Assembly: GCA_014905825.1 (NCBI GenBank)
Contig: JACGCN010000007.1
Span: forward strand, 186,001-250,000
Length of the DNA stretch: 64,000 bases
From: Lyophyllum atratum
Lineage: Eukaryota > Basidiomycota > Agaricomycetes > Agaricales > Lyophyllaceae
Direction: 5' to 3'
The position numbers were made by a program, and so were the translations under genes. Positions 10,657 to 21,816 of this stretch are shown here, in pieces. Every line of letters begins with the position of its first letter. Within the stretch, counting starts at the first letter, position 1. The notes beneath the pieces are model-generated. The model did not search any database. It was not told where the DNA came from and saw only the letters and a program-made list of their open reading frames with translations.

Positions 10657-12180
10657 GATGACGGGTTAGAGGAGAGGGGATTGAAAGCACAAGAGGCGCT
10701 CGAGTATTTAAGCGTGGGTGATTAAGGGGTAAATGCGGGTGCCCGACGTATTGCACGTCGAGTACGCCTCTTGTCAATCAGCTGGGTATCCCACGGCAAT
10801 GACGACACGCGGGAGGAGAGCACATGAAGTGGGGTCTTCTGCCAAAATGTTCTTTCCCCATGGGGATCGGGACCTGAAAATAATGATCGCCTTGATCAGG
10901 TGTCGAGGATGGAATGCGAAATCCTGGTCAGCAGGTTGGATTGCAATTTTGGAGAGATCTAGAGGTGTGTAGTCCTGCATCGGCAAAGCGAAATTGCTGC
11001 CGTTCCACAGCGTTCCACGTACACGAGAGACACAAGGGACCTTGTTAGATAGAGATACGCTTGGCGAATGGCAATTTACAAAGCAATTATGTCCGTGGAG
11101 TACCTGACTGCGAACCATTGAAGGAAAAAACAAAAATCGGGCCTGGGCATTCCAACCATGCAGGACCCTATTCGAAGTATTTCCAAAAGTCGCATATAGG
11201 CGCAACGCAGGATCTGACATTTGACACCGTGACTACCCGCTTCAAAATCTTGGACTCTGTGGAAATGATCCTGGATTGCCGGGATAAGCGTTGGGTTCTC
11301 AAGGCGGATTCGGACTTACGCTGTCAACGTTCGTGGGTGCAAGAGAAACACGACATGATGGTCTCTCTCATGTTTGCGATTATCGTATGACGGACTGGAC
11401 GTTCACAGGAGGGAGTAACCTGAAGTAACGCCGTAACCGTGCCCCGGGATCGAAGGAAGATCCGCTAGATAAGATATGAGGTACAGGCACGCCTGAGTTG
11501 TGGATTAACTCCAGGTTTCCTGAGTCAATAAACTCATCATCAAACGAACTCACAAGGCCAATCAAGGCCGTGTAGGAGTCCTAGTGAGCGGTGGGATTCG
11601 CGACAAGGCTACAAGCTCAAAATGTCAACTATGTTAAAAGTAATCCATCATTGACAAGGTCGTTATAGCCAGACCGAGATCCGCGGGATGCGTCAATCTG
11701 GAGGTAGAATGGTTTTCAGCATAGAATCAAGGCGCGAATGCCGCACTCAATATATTATTAGTCGTTCGTGACGCGTACCGAGTCCCGAATTTCTGTGCAC
11801 TGCCATGGACGCGTTCTTCGACGACGATATAATAGAACTTCGACCCTGCTACTCTGCGTCATTCTTATCGATGGTCACTTGCGGAACAGCATTCCCAACA
11901 TCCAGATCTAGAAGAGTCCTGCGAGCTTGAGTGGTAATTGGAGAACCACGTCGCAAACGGCCTACAAAGGTACTAGGCTGTCCAAGTGCGTTTCTCCAGG
12001 AATCCAATAAAAGTACCTCCATTTACGGGGCAAATGTTGTGTAACGCACGTTGAAGCGGAGGACAAGGACAATAGCAGCTAGGGTTAGGGTCAAAATTTT
12101 GAGTCACAGCTTTTGATCGAGACAAACCCTGATCCATCTACTTCCACACCTTACCACTATCTCCCTCCCCACCGCCCACC
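10657..12180. other. Long intergenic region
   Basis: About 1.5 kb separates the start of the transporter from the start of eIF2-alpha. The longest frame (minus, 10774-11220) has no motif. The region must hold both promoters. The only motif I can name is a telomere-like TTAGGG element close to eIF2-alpha. Confidence 0.6.
12079..12092 (+). promoter_or_regulatory. TTAGGG-type promoter element
   Basis: CTAGGGTTAGGGTC lies about 90 bp upstream of the eIF2-alpha ATG. In yeasts, Tbf1/Rap1-class factors bind TTAGGG-like sites in promoters of ribosome-biogenesis and translation genes. Such a role here is inference from motif and position alone. Confidence 0.35.
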
Positions 12181-13506
12181 ATGCGCTACTATGAGCAGAA
12201 ATATCCAGAAGTCGATGAGCTGGTCATGGTCCAGGTCCGCCAGATCGCAGAGATGGGTGCCTACGTCAAACTTGTAAGGCCAGACAATCTTTGTGCTTGA
12301 TCGAAAGACACCACTTACGGTTTTGTAGCTCGAGTACGACAATACCGAGGGCATGATCCTACTATCTGAACTGTCGAGGAGACGTATTCGATCGGTGCAG
12401 AAGCTGATCCGTGTGGGCAGGAACGAGGTCGTGGTTGTCCTACGTGTAGATAAAGAGAAGGGTACGTGGGCCGATATGTAAAAGGCTTACGTCCCGCTCA
12501 TGATCACCCAGGGTACATCGATCTATCAAAAAGGCGAGTATCGCCTGAAGATATTGTCAAGTGCGAGGAGCGCTACATGAAGTCAAAAACCGTCGCCTCC
12601 ATCCTCCGGCACGTCGCCTCAAAACTGCCATCGCACGAAGTCGAGGCGGAGATCGCCGCTAGTGGCGGCGCCGCGCCTGCGGAGCCTGTGGAAAAGGAGA
12701 GCAAGAAGGCACGGCGTGCGCGGCAGGCGGCAGGTGAAGAGGATGTCCCTGAGGCAGAGATCCCCACAGGCGGACCGAACGAGGAGGAGCGCCTGGAGAT
12801 GCTGTACGAGACGATCGGGTGGCCGCTAGGGAAGAAGTACGGGCACCCGTACGACGCATTCAAGCTCGCGTTGACGTACGTCCTTTTGCATCTTTTACGA
12901 GTAGAAAGTAAACCATTGTTCTTAGGGAGCCTGATTCGGTGTTTTCGTCGCTGACGGCACCCATCCCGGCATCGACGCACTCGCTGCTCATGGCGACGAT
13001 CGCGAGGCGTCTGACGCCGCAGCCCATCAAACTGCGTGCAGATATCGAGCTGACGTGTTACACGCCTGCTGGGATCGACGCGATCAAAAAGGCGCTCAGG
13101 GCAGGTGAGAAGGCGAGCAGCGAAGCTGTCCCGATCAAGGCCAAGCTCGTTGCGCCGCCTTTGTACGTGTTGAGCACGAACGCTACCGACAAGGTGTGTT
13201 GTCTTTGCTTCGCACCCCTTATATCTTGAGGTTTGACGGACGTTTGCAGTATGCTGCTGTCGAACGGTTAGAACGTGCCATTGAGTCGATCCAAAGCACC
13301 ATCGAAGACCAGGGCGGCAGTCTCGTTGTGAAGATGAAGGTGTGTAGATCCTGCGTTACCCATGATGTCGGGGTGCTTATATTTCTGCATAGCCCAAAGC
13401 GGTCTCGGAGACGGAAGAGCAGGATCTCGCGCAGCTCATGGCAAAGGCGGGCCAGGAGAACACCGAGGTCTCAGGCGACGAGGACGAGGAAGAAGCAGCA
13501 GCATGA
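12181..13506 (+). CDS. SUI2: Translation initiation factor eIF2 alpha
   Basis: This subunit of the eIF2-GTP-Met-tRNAi ternary complex is phosphorylated by Gcn2-type kinases under stress. Six exons (12181-12273, 12329-12461, 12512-12875, 12926-13193, 13250-13339, 13393-13506) give 353 residues. The N-terminal S1 domain (residues ~10-80) contains the invariant loop [14 protein letters not shown]; the regulatory serine, Ser51 of human nomenclature, is Ser47 here. [13 protein letters not shown] follows. The helical domain is interrupted by a long Ala/Glu/Lys-rich insert (about residues 125-165), which makes the protein ~40-50 residues longer than usual. The alpha-beta domain ([20 protein letters not shown]) and an acidic tail ([11 protein letters not shown]) complete it. 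Introns are 50-56 bp. Confidence 0.95.
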
Positions 13507-13906
13507 TGTTTTCATATACATACGATGGTAACGTACTATCGACTTGGGGCCTCTTGTACCTACTGTATTACCCGCTCCATCCAATACAGAGAGCAAAAAT
13601 GTTGTAAATGGATATTTGTGGGCCATGAGCGCGGAAGCACTGGGGGACATGTCGGGATAATCTCCGTGCCCATGTACGAGGATCCTTCCCAGTGGGTCGT
13701 AGTACTACAGACTCTGGATTTGTTGCAGAATGGCTCAAGGTAGAAGGTCACTCCGGCGACCGCCGCCTGTACTGCAAGGATAGGTCGGAATCGTAAATTT
13801 CCAGCGGACGTGAAACTAAAGACCCACCCAAGGACGCGGGGGTCAGTTCCGGCGTGAAGATATTTCTTCGCCGCCTAGGACTCCAAGACCACATCATGTA
13901 GTAGCT
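13507..13906. other. 3' intergenic region
   Basis: This stretch lies between the convergent 3' ends of eIF2-alpha and the NOPCHAP1-type gene. No frame with recognisable content was seen; it presumably holds both 3' UTRs. Confidence 0.6.
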
Positions 13907-14549
13907 CTAAGCTTCCTCAGCGCGCGAATCGTCAGCGCGAGGACTGCCACTTGCAGAATTCTCGCTACCACCGGAGGGCTCATCTCCCGAATCTGAGTCT
14001 GAGTCAGAGTCAGAGTCAGAGGACGAACTCGACATAGAGTCGTCTTCGCTGCCAACATCGGGATGCGAGCCTCGCTGCTCAAAGACGCCGAGCCCGAGAT
14101 TCTATTTCAGATGATTTATTTCATGAACAAGGATAATTCAATTATCTGTCAATATGAAGGTAGCGGTGGACGAACCATCTCGATATATTGCTCTGTCTCT
14201 TCGATGTGCTCGATGTCGACGCTGCTGGGATCGTTCTGGAACTGCTGCTGTAGTACAGCGTTTGATGCCTCAAGCGTAGGTAGGAACGCCTGGACACGCG
14301 ATAACAGGTCGCTAGGGGGCATGGCCTGCGGTTTTGAGCGCTCGGTGGGCAGAGTGAACGAAGGGGATGGTGCGGCCGGAGGGGATGACGGCGCGTTGAG
14401 CTTCTCGAGGGTAGACTCTAGCAGAATCTGTGTATCAGAGGATTGTATATCACGTTTAGAAGGCGATTTAACGACTCACGAATCCTCTGGATTCGCGCCT
14501 CTTCGTCCTCAACTTCGAGTTTTTCTATGGTTTGATTTTTGTCGCTCAT
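13907..14549 (-). CDS. NOPCHAP1/DUF4598-type snoRNP assembly protein
   Basis: Human NOPCHAP1 (C12orf45) bridges box C/D snoRNP protein NOP58 to the R2TP chaperone. Three exons (14549-14480, 14417-14176, 14101-13907) give 168 residues. The N-terminus MSDKNQTIEKLEVEDEEARI is followed by STLEKLNAPSSP, a proline-rich stretch, DLLSRVQAFLPTLEASNAVL, and the diagnostic DUF4598 segment SVDIEHIEETEQYIEMNLGL followed by GVFEQR. The C-terminus is an acidic serine tract of SD dipeptides, a likely casein-kinase-2 target. The first intron's acceptor was chosen to keep frame; the second uses a GTTCGT donor. A role in fungal snoRNP assembly is inferred from the family. Confidence 0.8.
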
Positions 14550-15053
14550 TAGGAGAGATGTGGGCAAATAATTACTAGGGCCTTCGTCAGGCTTTGGAGT
14601 TGGAAGACAGAAGATTGGTGAATCGAAGATGGGCGTGGAGGCCTGTTTGGATTGGAGGACTTTGCCAAGCCTTGCTCGTTTTGGCCTCGTCGATCGTTGC
14701 TAGCTCAAGTTGTTCGTTCCATCATCACCACATTTGCAGGAGCAACAAGACGTGCTACGTAGCCCATATCTTTGGGCTTCGTTTGAAGAACACAGAAGCA
14801 ATTATTGTGGTAGTACCTGATCCCTACGGATGTGAAAATTCCACTATAGGCGACGCAAACGCATGACTGACATTTCCTCAGCGCCTCTGCACATTCCCGT
14901 TCGCCTTCATTGTCTTGATTTATAGGCATAGCGGCATTGTCACCGAAAGGCTATTCTAATTAGAGATAAGGTCACCTCTAAATACGAACATTCGTCGACA
15001 ATGTCCAATCTTTCTTCAAAGAAACGTCATAAAAGTCCTGCACTAGTACTTTG
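14550..15053. other. No gene seen
   Basis: This is 0.5 kb between the NOPCHAP1-type start and the 3' end of the secreted esterase. Short frames only. CGCATGACTGACATTTCC(C/T) here recurs near 30.84 kb, possibly a trace of a dispersed repeat. Confidence 0.5.
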
Positions 15054-16298
15054 CTAGTACTTTGACTTCCCTTCGAACTTGAGAACCATCTCCGCTGCGA
15101 GATTGCGACCTGTCTGCTCGCTGGGGTGTAGCTCGTCCCACCACATGAAGGAATCGCGTTGATCCTCAGTGCAGTCACCGCTGGACGAAGTTCAGAAAGA
15201 AATGTGATGAAAGCATGGAAACAGCGTACATGTCGCAATAATGCCAATCAAACGGGTTTGGACACTGGTGGCAATGTCTGCGCAAGCAATTAGCCTATGT
15301 CAAAGGGTGATTTCGTACTAGCTATACCCAGTCACATTGGCTGGCAACGACCCATTGTAGTACTTGTCGGGGTTGTTATAGTACTCCTTGAACAAGGTAT
15401 ACGTATCAAAATACTGCAGCGTGGTCAGCGTGTTGAGATGGCTCATGTTCTCTGATCACTAACCTCGACAATTCCGTCCCCCTTGAATTCTGCGTTGAGA
15501 GCGCTGACACCATCTTTGACGAGTCTATTGAGAGTGTTGGGATAATTATACGCGGATTTGTGCCATTGTGTACTATTCCTGTCCGTCACATCCGGCCAAT
15601 AGATAGTGCCTTGGGGATTATCGGCATAGAGGCGGGTCAGCTGCAGCGGGATCATGCTCATTAGAACGAACTGCCTCGCGCCAATGGAGTGCATAGAGCG
15701 AACAAAGTTCAGCTGGCAGTCGGCGAGATCTGCCAATGAACTGTTGTCTGGTTGGTCATTCGAAATGAACGAGTGGATGCCTGTGAACAACTGTCAGCTG
15801 CGAGCAGAGGCCGCCAAGCAGAAGACATGCCAACGTCGTTTGTTCCAATCCAGACGACGACCTTGAATTCTTCGGGGTTCAGCTGCAAACGACCATGCAC
15901 TACGTGGTCTTGTATGAACCACGCCTTTTGTCCATTGGAGACATCAGGATATGTCGTGACTGGAGTGATGTTGTTTGAGCAGACTGTTCCGCCTACGGCG
16001 TAGTTCCAGATTTTGTAGTTTCCGTAGGTTCCAAGATAGAATGGCCATTGGATGCCTCCATTGGCGGCTAGAAATTCTGATGTTCAACGAGATTTCCGTC
16101 AACCTCATTCGAACACTCGCCGTGGTCGGCAGGCGGATATACCGCTTGATAGTCCTTGCCAGGGTAAGACCCATTGCCGATGCTGTGAGCACGCGATTGG
16201 TCACTGAAACTATCACCAAAGACGCAAACGTGTTTCAGGCTTTTGCTAGCGGCAACAGCGAGCGAGGTCAACCATAGCACTGGCACCAAGGACAACAT
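15054..16298 (-). CDS. Secreted SGNH acetylesterase, CE16 family
   Basis: CE16 enzymes remove acetyl groups from the ends of xylo-oligosaccharides and other hemicellulose fragments outside the cell. Six exons (16298-16115, 16067-15831, 15780-15464, 15413-15328, 15277-15230, 15180-15054) give 332 residues. A signal peptide (MLSLVPVLWLTSLAVAASKS) precedes block I HVCVFGDSFSD with the catalytic Ser at about residue 31. Next come WPFYLGTYGNYKIWNYAVGG, block III VVWIGTNDVG with the oxyanion Asn, SIGARQFVLMSMIPLQ, and block V MWWDELHPSEQ with the Asp-His pair. Several NxS/T glycosylation sites are present. Intron 2 appears to be a GC-AG intron (15830 down to 15781), and intron 1 uses a GTTCGA donor. 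The first exon overlaps no other gene. Confidence 0.85.
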
Positions 16299-17402
16299 CG
16301 AAGCTGCTGTAGACTGTAGTGCAGGTAGAGTTCAAGAGCGAAGAGTTCTTGCACTGTCTGGCGTTGTTGAATCCGGGGGATCAAAACGGGGAGAAGCCAT
16401 GCGCTGTAGACTCCGTCTCGGTGTGTCTTCGCAAGAATTCTTGCCTGAATGATTGACATATACTCAGCGGTCTCTCGGGCCGTCACAGGGATCGTCCTTC
16501 AGACAGGTCACAAGCGTATTTGCCGTAATTGGGTCGTAGCACCGCATTTTGAGGATTTGGTGCGAGTCTGGGCCGCTAGTGATCTGACGGCTCCGGAGTC
16601 CGCTCAGCTTTGGACTCGGAGGGCTCAAGCTTGTAGAAATACAGTACATGCCCGAGTCCTAGAGCCTAATCCAAAAAGAACAGCCTTCGGCGCACTAGGC
16701 AGTGAAGCGGGTGGTGACGTCCGGAAGCCCAAGAGGAGCACTGCTCTGGAAAACCGAATCATGAAAAATGAAGGTAAGAAGAAAAGACAAGCAAGAACAG
16801 AGGTCGAAGAAAGGACGCAATTGTAGCATGATTGATCTAGTGAGGCCGACTGAGAAACACGACGCTGGCTTCGATATTCTGTGGCTTCCGCAATGAATCT
16901 CCAACAATGTCATAAAGTAGACGCTCTCTCCAGACCTCATGCCTCCGGAGCGCCAGGAGTTCTTGTACGTGGAAGGACCGCCTTGATCATGGGTGACTCT
17001 GTCAAAACACGGTCATGTGAGTATATTAGTAGAGGGTGTGACGCCGACACGGAGGCTGCATCTTTCAATTTTACCACGATCTCCTTGCCTCGTTGTAAGT
17101 ACGAACACGCCTCACCTCTCTTCTGTTTTGCCTGTGTCTTTCTCGACCCGTTGTCATTTATCCGTGGTATGTGCTAGAGCGTTCGTAAGTGTGATCTGGT
17201 CACTAATGGGCGTATTTTTAGAAATTTGTGCAGTCACAGCCCCGAAGGCTACAAAGTAAGTACTAGGTGTCGACAAGATGGTTTCCGCAACAACCATTGT
17301 AATTTTATCGCACCTAGACGTCTTGGCATATAGCCCTCGCGAATCCCTGTTGGAACTGCTCCTCCCGCGACCTAAGCAACTGGACTTCGGCCCCTAGGTG
17401 AT
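16299..17402. other. Long divergent intergenic region
   Basis: This 1.1 kb lies between the divergently transcribed esterase and the FunK1 kinase. Frames at 16449-16826 and 16881-17177 have no motifs or convincing splice signals. Confidence 0.5.
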
Positions 17403-20030
17403 ATGACCTCAACGCCGGCTCACGTAGGTAGCTCCTCGCATGCTGTATGGGATAGCCAAGAATCGTAAGTATGTTATATAAATGTGTTGGATGTTCCTCC
17501 CACCCTGAAAATTCGGTTTAGAGTTGACACGGTATCACCTCGGATCCGGAAGGACATTGTGGACCACGATCGGTGTGACATGAAATCTATGCTCGGGTTC
17601 TTCTTAAAACGCTGCCTCGAGAAACGGCACGACGAAGTTGACCCCGCGGAACTTCTGGCGAAATGTCTCGAGACCGTCCTTCCCATCTGCAACGATCCAG
17701 AAGTCCGCCAGCTCATAACGCAATAGTGAGTTTTGTGAGCTGAACACGCAGTAAAGTTAGTTAAATTCTCCCATCAGCTGCGGTTTCGCCGATGAAAAAC
17801 AAACCCGGTACCCAAAATTCGTATTCTTGTTCAATCTGATCCTTGGAAAAATTGATAAGCTGCAGACCAAGACTGCGGGTTCTGGCACATTGAAGTCATT
17901 GGGCCTTAGAGGTCCCGATGAAAACGAAATCATGTTTCACTGCAATGACCCTACGGAAATTTCAGCGACGCATAGCAATCTGAGGCGTAAACCTGACATT
18001 GGCATCGTGCCTTTGGAGCATGCTATGACCTGTTTCCCGGACGCCCATGAATACGACGAATGGGATGTGGCCGCGCAGATATCTTCAAGTTGTCTTGAAC
18101 CGAAGTCTGCATTCCAATGGGATCACTTCTTCTCCATACTAGAGTTCAACCTGACCGAGAACAATCTGGCCCAGCCACCGCCGCAGTATACGACAGCTCT
18201 TCAGTCTGTCATACCTGCCATCTGGGACATAAACCATCTATCCCCGAAGAACGAGGCTCTTAATCAGAAAAGGGGAAAACCTAGCCCTACCAGCGCTCCA
18301 CACCCCAAACGGACCGCAGCGGAGAAGTCTTCAGATAGGTGGGACAAATGGTTTGACAAGCTGAAGGCGAGCACTGGTTGGTTTTTTTGTTTCGAATGTG
18401 AACCTTCTTATTGACTTTCGATTGCACTGGCTCCGGAAGCAGCTGCCCAAACATCCAGAGAGCCAAGGATGGAAAAGAGGCTTGCCTCTCAGGACGATGC
18501 TCATGAGCCCACGAAGCGTCTGAAACTTTCTCCAGCATCCTCGAGTACTTCATATACAGATCACGATGACGATGACCTTGGGAAATCTCCTGTGCTCCAA
18601 TGTGCGATGTACGCAGCGGAGATGCTGTGCCGCGGTATTTACGCAACTCATGCCATCACCATCTTAGTTGCTGGTACGTCTACCTTTAGTCTACTTATTA
18701 TCACCCGTTAAGCTTGTCATCAGATGAGATGGCTTGGATATGGTGGTTTGACCGACAAGGAGCCATTCAGACGACTGGCATCGATTTCATTCAGGACTTA
18801 CCATATTTCGTCGTCCTCCTTGTTGCATTCCAACGATTCAACAAGGCAGACTGGGGAATCATTGAGAAGCTCTACAAACCCCCCGGCCATAAAGATGACA
18901 AGCCAAAGATCGCGGTGGAGATCGAACTTGGAGATAAGGTCGTACTTGCTAGACATCGGAGTCCAATGTCAAGCCATTTTAGCCTGGTTGGCCGTGGTAC
19001 GCGTGTCCTTACGGGCGCTGGCTGTGGACGTATCAACAAAAAGAAGGAGTCCTACCATGACGGAAAACCCCTTTCTAACATGGACCTTGTACTCAAATTG
19101 TATTGGCCTGAAGCCACACGTCCAAACGAAGCAGAAATTATTCAGAAGGCCCTCAACATAGACAGCGATATCACGAGAGGCCATCTCCCGAATCTAATCG
19201 CGTCCAACGACTTAGGTTACTTCACCGCGAATATTCGACGTGAACTTGGCATCTTGCCAACTCCAGGTAGCCCCCATAGCGAACCACGATTGTTGCGTGT
19301 CCTGCTTTTAGAAGGCCTCGTCCCAAATGACGAATGGAGAGCGCCGGCTACTTTCATGCGCCTATGGGTTGAATGGTATCAATGTACGTCCGGCGCATAT
19401 ACCATATTATATTCGCCTTATCATGACCCTCCTTCTCTAGGCCACCGTGTGCTATGGGTCAACGGCATCAGACACGGCGACATCAGCCTTGATAACTTGA
19501 TGGTCAACCCGCAAACGAAGATGGGTGTCCTCAATGATTTCGATCTTGCTATTCTGGAAGGCCACCGTATCATCGATGGAGAGTGGACCGGGACTGTGCC
19601 CTTCACGGCGATCGATCTGCTGAGACACCGATTCTTTGGCAGAAAGGTCGAGCGCCTTTATCGTCATGATCTCGAATCTTTCATCTGGGTCTTAGTTATG
19701 GTGACCTTGGAGCATAGCACGACTTACAAGGAACGTCTCAAGAGGTGGCAAACGGGAGATTACAACACTTGCAGGGCTTTCATGGTGGATTTTGCATGGT
19801 CCTCCTTCGAGGACTTGCGGCAGGAAGAAGGGGTCGATCAGCCGCAATGGGAGTTAACTAAAGCCCTTGTAAAGTGGCTGGACGGCAGAATATATTGCCG
19901 AAAGCCATCATATCCACCACGTCCGGAGCAATCAGAGGAGGAAGACCTGCGCGAATTTGAAGATGTTCTGGCGGAATTCTGGTCCCCCGACTGGCCTGCG
20001 TTCAAACGCCTCACCACTGTTATGCCTTGA
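17403..20030 (+). CDS. FunK1-type fungal protein kinase
   Basis: FunK1 kinases are a large Agaricomycete-specific branch of the protein kinase superfamily, without known substrates. Six exons (17403-17464, 17522-17725, 17778-18376, ~18443-18673, 18724-19383, 19441-20030) give about 781 residues. The N-terminal half is unique to the family (GFFLKRCLEKRHDE; YPKFVFLFNLILGKIDKL) and carries a basic KRLKLSP stretch that may act as a nuclear signal. Kinase motifs lie in the C-terminal half: HFSLVGRGTRVL as the glycine-loop region, VLKLYW with the ATP-binding Lys, the catalytic loop IRHGDISLDNLMV (HGDIS in place of HRDLK) and the metal-binding DFDLA. The substrate-binding lobe YRHDLESFIWVL follows. 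The last intron is 57 bp, a multiple of three, and is open if retained. Confidence 0.85.
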
Positions 20031-20796
20031 ATTCATTGGTGATGCGTTTCCGGAGATCCCCCAAGCAACACGCAATTACGGCCCCCGGGTGTTTTTCCTT
20101 CGTAAACAAATTTTGTAGGAACCACACCCCTAATGTTCAATTGACGCCTGCAACGCGCGATGTATGAATCTCTGTCGAAAATGGAATGAGCAAGAACCAA
20201 GGATGGACTAGGTTCACGAGGACTTACTGCAGACTAGATTCTCAATAACGGTATCATTAAGCATCAACTATTCAGCGCTCGTTTGGGGCAATGCTGAAGA
20301 GGGTTTGGTTCACGAAAAGGAGTTTCATGACCTGGTGTCGCGGAAGATAGTGCGTAATGTGATGCTACACATGGTAAGGCACGTCGGTCATACCGTGACA
20401 GACTCTAAATAGCAGTTGGGTGCAAGTTATATGGAAAACGCATATCGGCAGAAGACGACCTGGGCGTTTATATAGAATCGTAATCAGGGAACTGCCGCAC
20501 ACAATTTGCGTACCTAACGGTAACTACAGTGCTCGAATGTCCATCAGCTGTGTCTCAACATGAGCAACGGGGACGGTTGACAGCGGGCCTGTGCTAGCCT
20601 GGCCAGTTGGTATTCCGCAAACAGAGGGATGGGGTCATTACGCAGCGGGGGCCTGGCAGAGTGGGAGGCTCGGTGCGCCGACTATAATGCCGGAGGATTG
20701 AGAAGGCTGCGATGCTGCGATGAGTTAATGCAGGGAGACTATCAATGCGTAAGGGCCACATACCTGTATCGCGGCCATCAAAGACGAAAGCCATCG
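20031..20796. other. No gene seen
   Basis: Between the convergent ends of the FunK1 kinase and PSF1 there are no frames above 70 residues with recognisable features. Confidence 0.5.
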
Positions 20797-21390
20797 TCAA
20801 ACCTCCTCCAAATATCCCTGCACAATCAAATGCTCGATATCCGCCCTCCTAACCATGAACCTCTCCCCCTTTTTGAAATTGATGTTCCCAAGCTCTGTCT
20901 GGATCTCCCCGCAGTCCCGGACCACCTTTACAAGGACATGCAGATCCTTCGGCGGCTGCGTAATGCTCGCCATAATATCGAGCTCGTCCGAGAAATCGGA
21001 CCTGAAGTCCATGATCGAGCTATGATACTCGCGCAGGAAATCGACCTCGTGTGGAGAGAGCTTGCCGCGGATATCCTGATTCGAAAGAATGTGGGGCAAG
21101 GCACCGCCGACGTTCCAGTACATGTCCCGCAGGCGATCGGTGCGGTGAGTGTGGTAGGCGAGGAGGCAGCGTTTGTTGCGGTGGATCGCGGTTAGGATAA
21201 CGTATAGGCCTGGAGGGTGGCCGTCGAGGAGAGCGAAAGGCTCGGCAGCCTTCTCGAGGTCGCGTTGTTCGCGGATGATGGATCGGACGAGGGCATCGTT
21301 GTACTTGAGTAGAGTGTCTGTCTGTGTGGACCTTCGCGACTCCATCACGAGTTGCGTGGCGAGCTCGCCGTATTGACGCGCTTCGCTCAT
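20797..21390 (-). CDS. PSF1: GINS complex subunit PSF1
   Basis: PSF1 is one of four GINS subunits; with Cdc45 and Mcm2-7 it forms the CMG replicative helicase. A single uninterrupted exon of 197 residues starts MSEARQYGELATQLV. The family pattern is clear: YGELATQLV at the N-terminus, AIHRNKRCLLAYHTHRTDRL (the RNKRC(L)xAY hallmark) at about residues 85-104, LSPHEVDFLREYHSSIMDF in the second helix bundle, and the B-domain tail GEIQTELGNINFKKGERFMV then RRADIEHLIVQGYLEEV. The frame is open nine codons further upstream, but MSEARQYG fits the usual PSF1 N-terminus. A truncated copy of its 5' half lies at 27.6-27.8 kb. The lack of introns is unusual among neighbouring genes. Confidence 0.95.
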   Translation of the reverse strand: MSEARQYGELATQLVMESRRSTQTDTLLKYNDALVRSIIREQRDLEKAAEPFALLDGHPPGLYVILTAIHRNKRCLLAYHTHRTDRLRDMYWNVGGALPHILSNQDIRGKLSPHEVDFLREYHSSIMDFRSDFSDELDIMASITQPPKDLHVLVKVVRDCGEIQTELGNINFKKGERFMVRRADIEHLIVQGYLEEV

Positions 21391-21577
21391 CGTGGTATAC
21401 AGTAAAGAGCGTGTCACATGTGTGACATTTCGCGATCGAGTAATTTCTTGTGTTCTTGTCCGTCATGTTCACAGCAAATTGACGCGTGTCTGCGCCATGG
21501 CCACGACTTCCTTCGAGTAGGGCGCCGTTCCCTAGAGAGTATGACCGCGAAGAGGACATAATGCCGACTACACGAAC

Positions 21578-21816
21578 CTTGGGCAACTCAACACCACCGT
21601 GATCGTACAGCACCTTCCCCTTGACCTCTGCATATTCGCCCACCTGATCGCCCTTCCCACCGCGCTCGATGACTTGTTGGCACGACGTGCACAGGTCCTG
21701 AGGCGGGACGAGAGTCTCGGATGAGGTTCCGGCCTTAAGAGTGTTGAACGAAGCATCGAGACCGCTGGTCGGTCCGGGGCGGGCGTCTTTAGGGTGGACG
21801 GGTGTTGAGACAGCAC
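21578..21816 (-). pseudogene. Orphan exon of an unrecognised gene
   Basis: A coding-like exon lies between an AG acceptor (21817-21818) and a GTTCGT donor (21577-21572). It reads GAVSTPVHPKDARPG, then SETLVPPQDLCTSCQQVIE and KVLYDHGGVELPK. Upstream sequence is replaced by the fungalysin duplication, so the 5' part of the gene is missing. A diverged piece of the same sequence occurs beside the intact fungalysin at about 63.19-63.29 kb. I do not recognise the family. Confidence 0.35.

Noticed and set aside
12081..12090. Interstitial telomere or chromosome end
   Set aside because: Fewer than two TTAGGG units; better read as a promoter motif.
18943..18986. An extra 44-bp intron in the FunK1 gene
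   Set aside because: Removing it destroys the SLVGRGTRV glycine-loop region; the unspliced frame fits the family.
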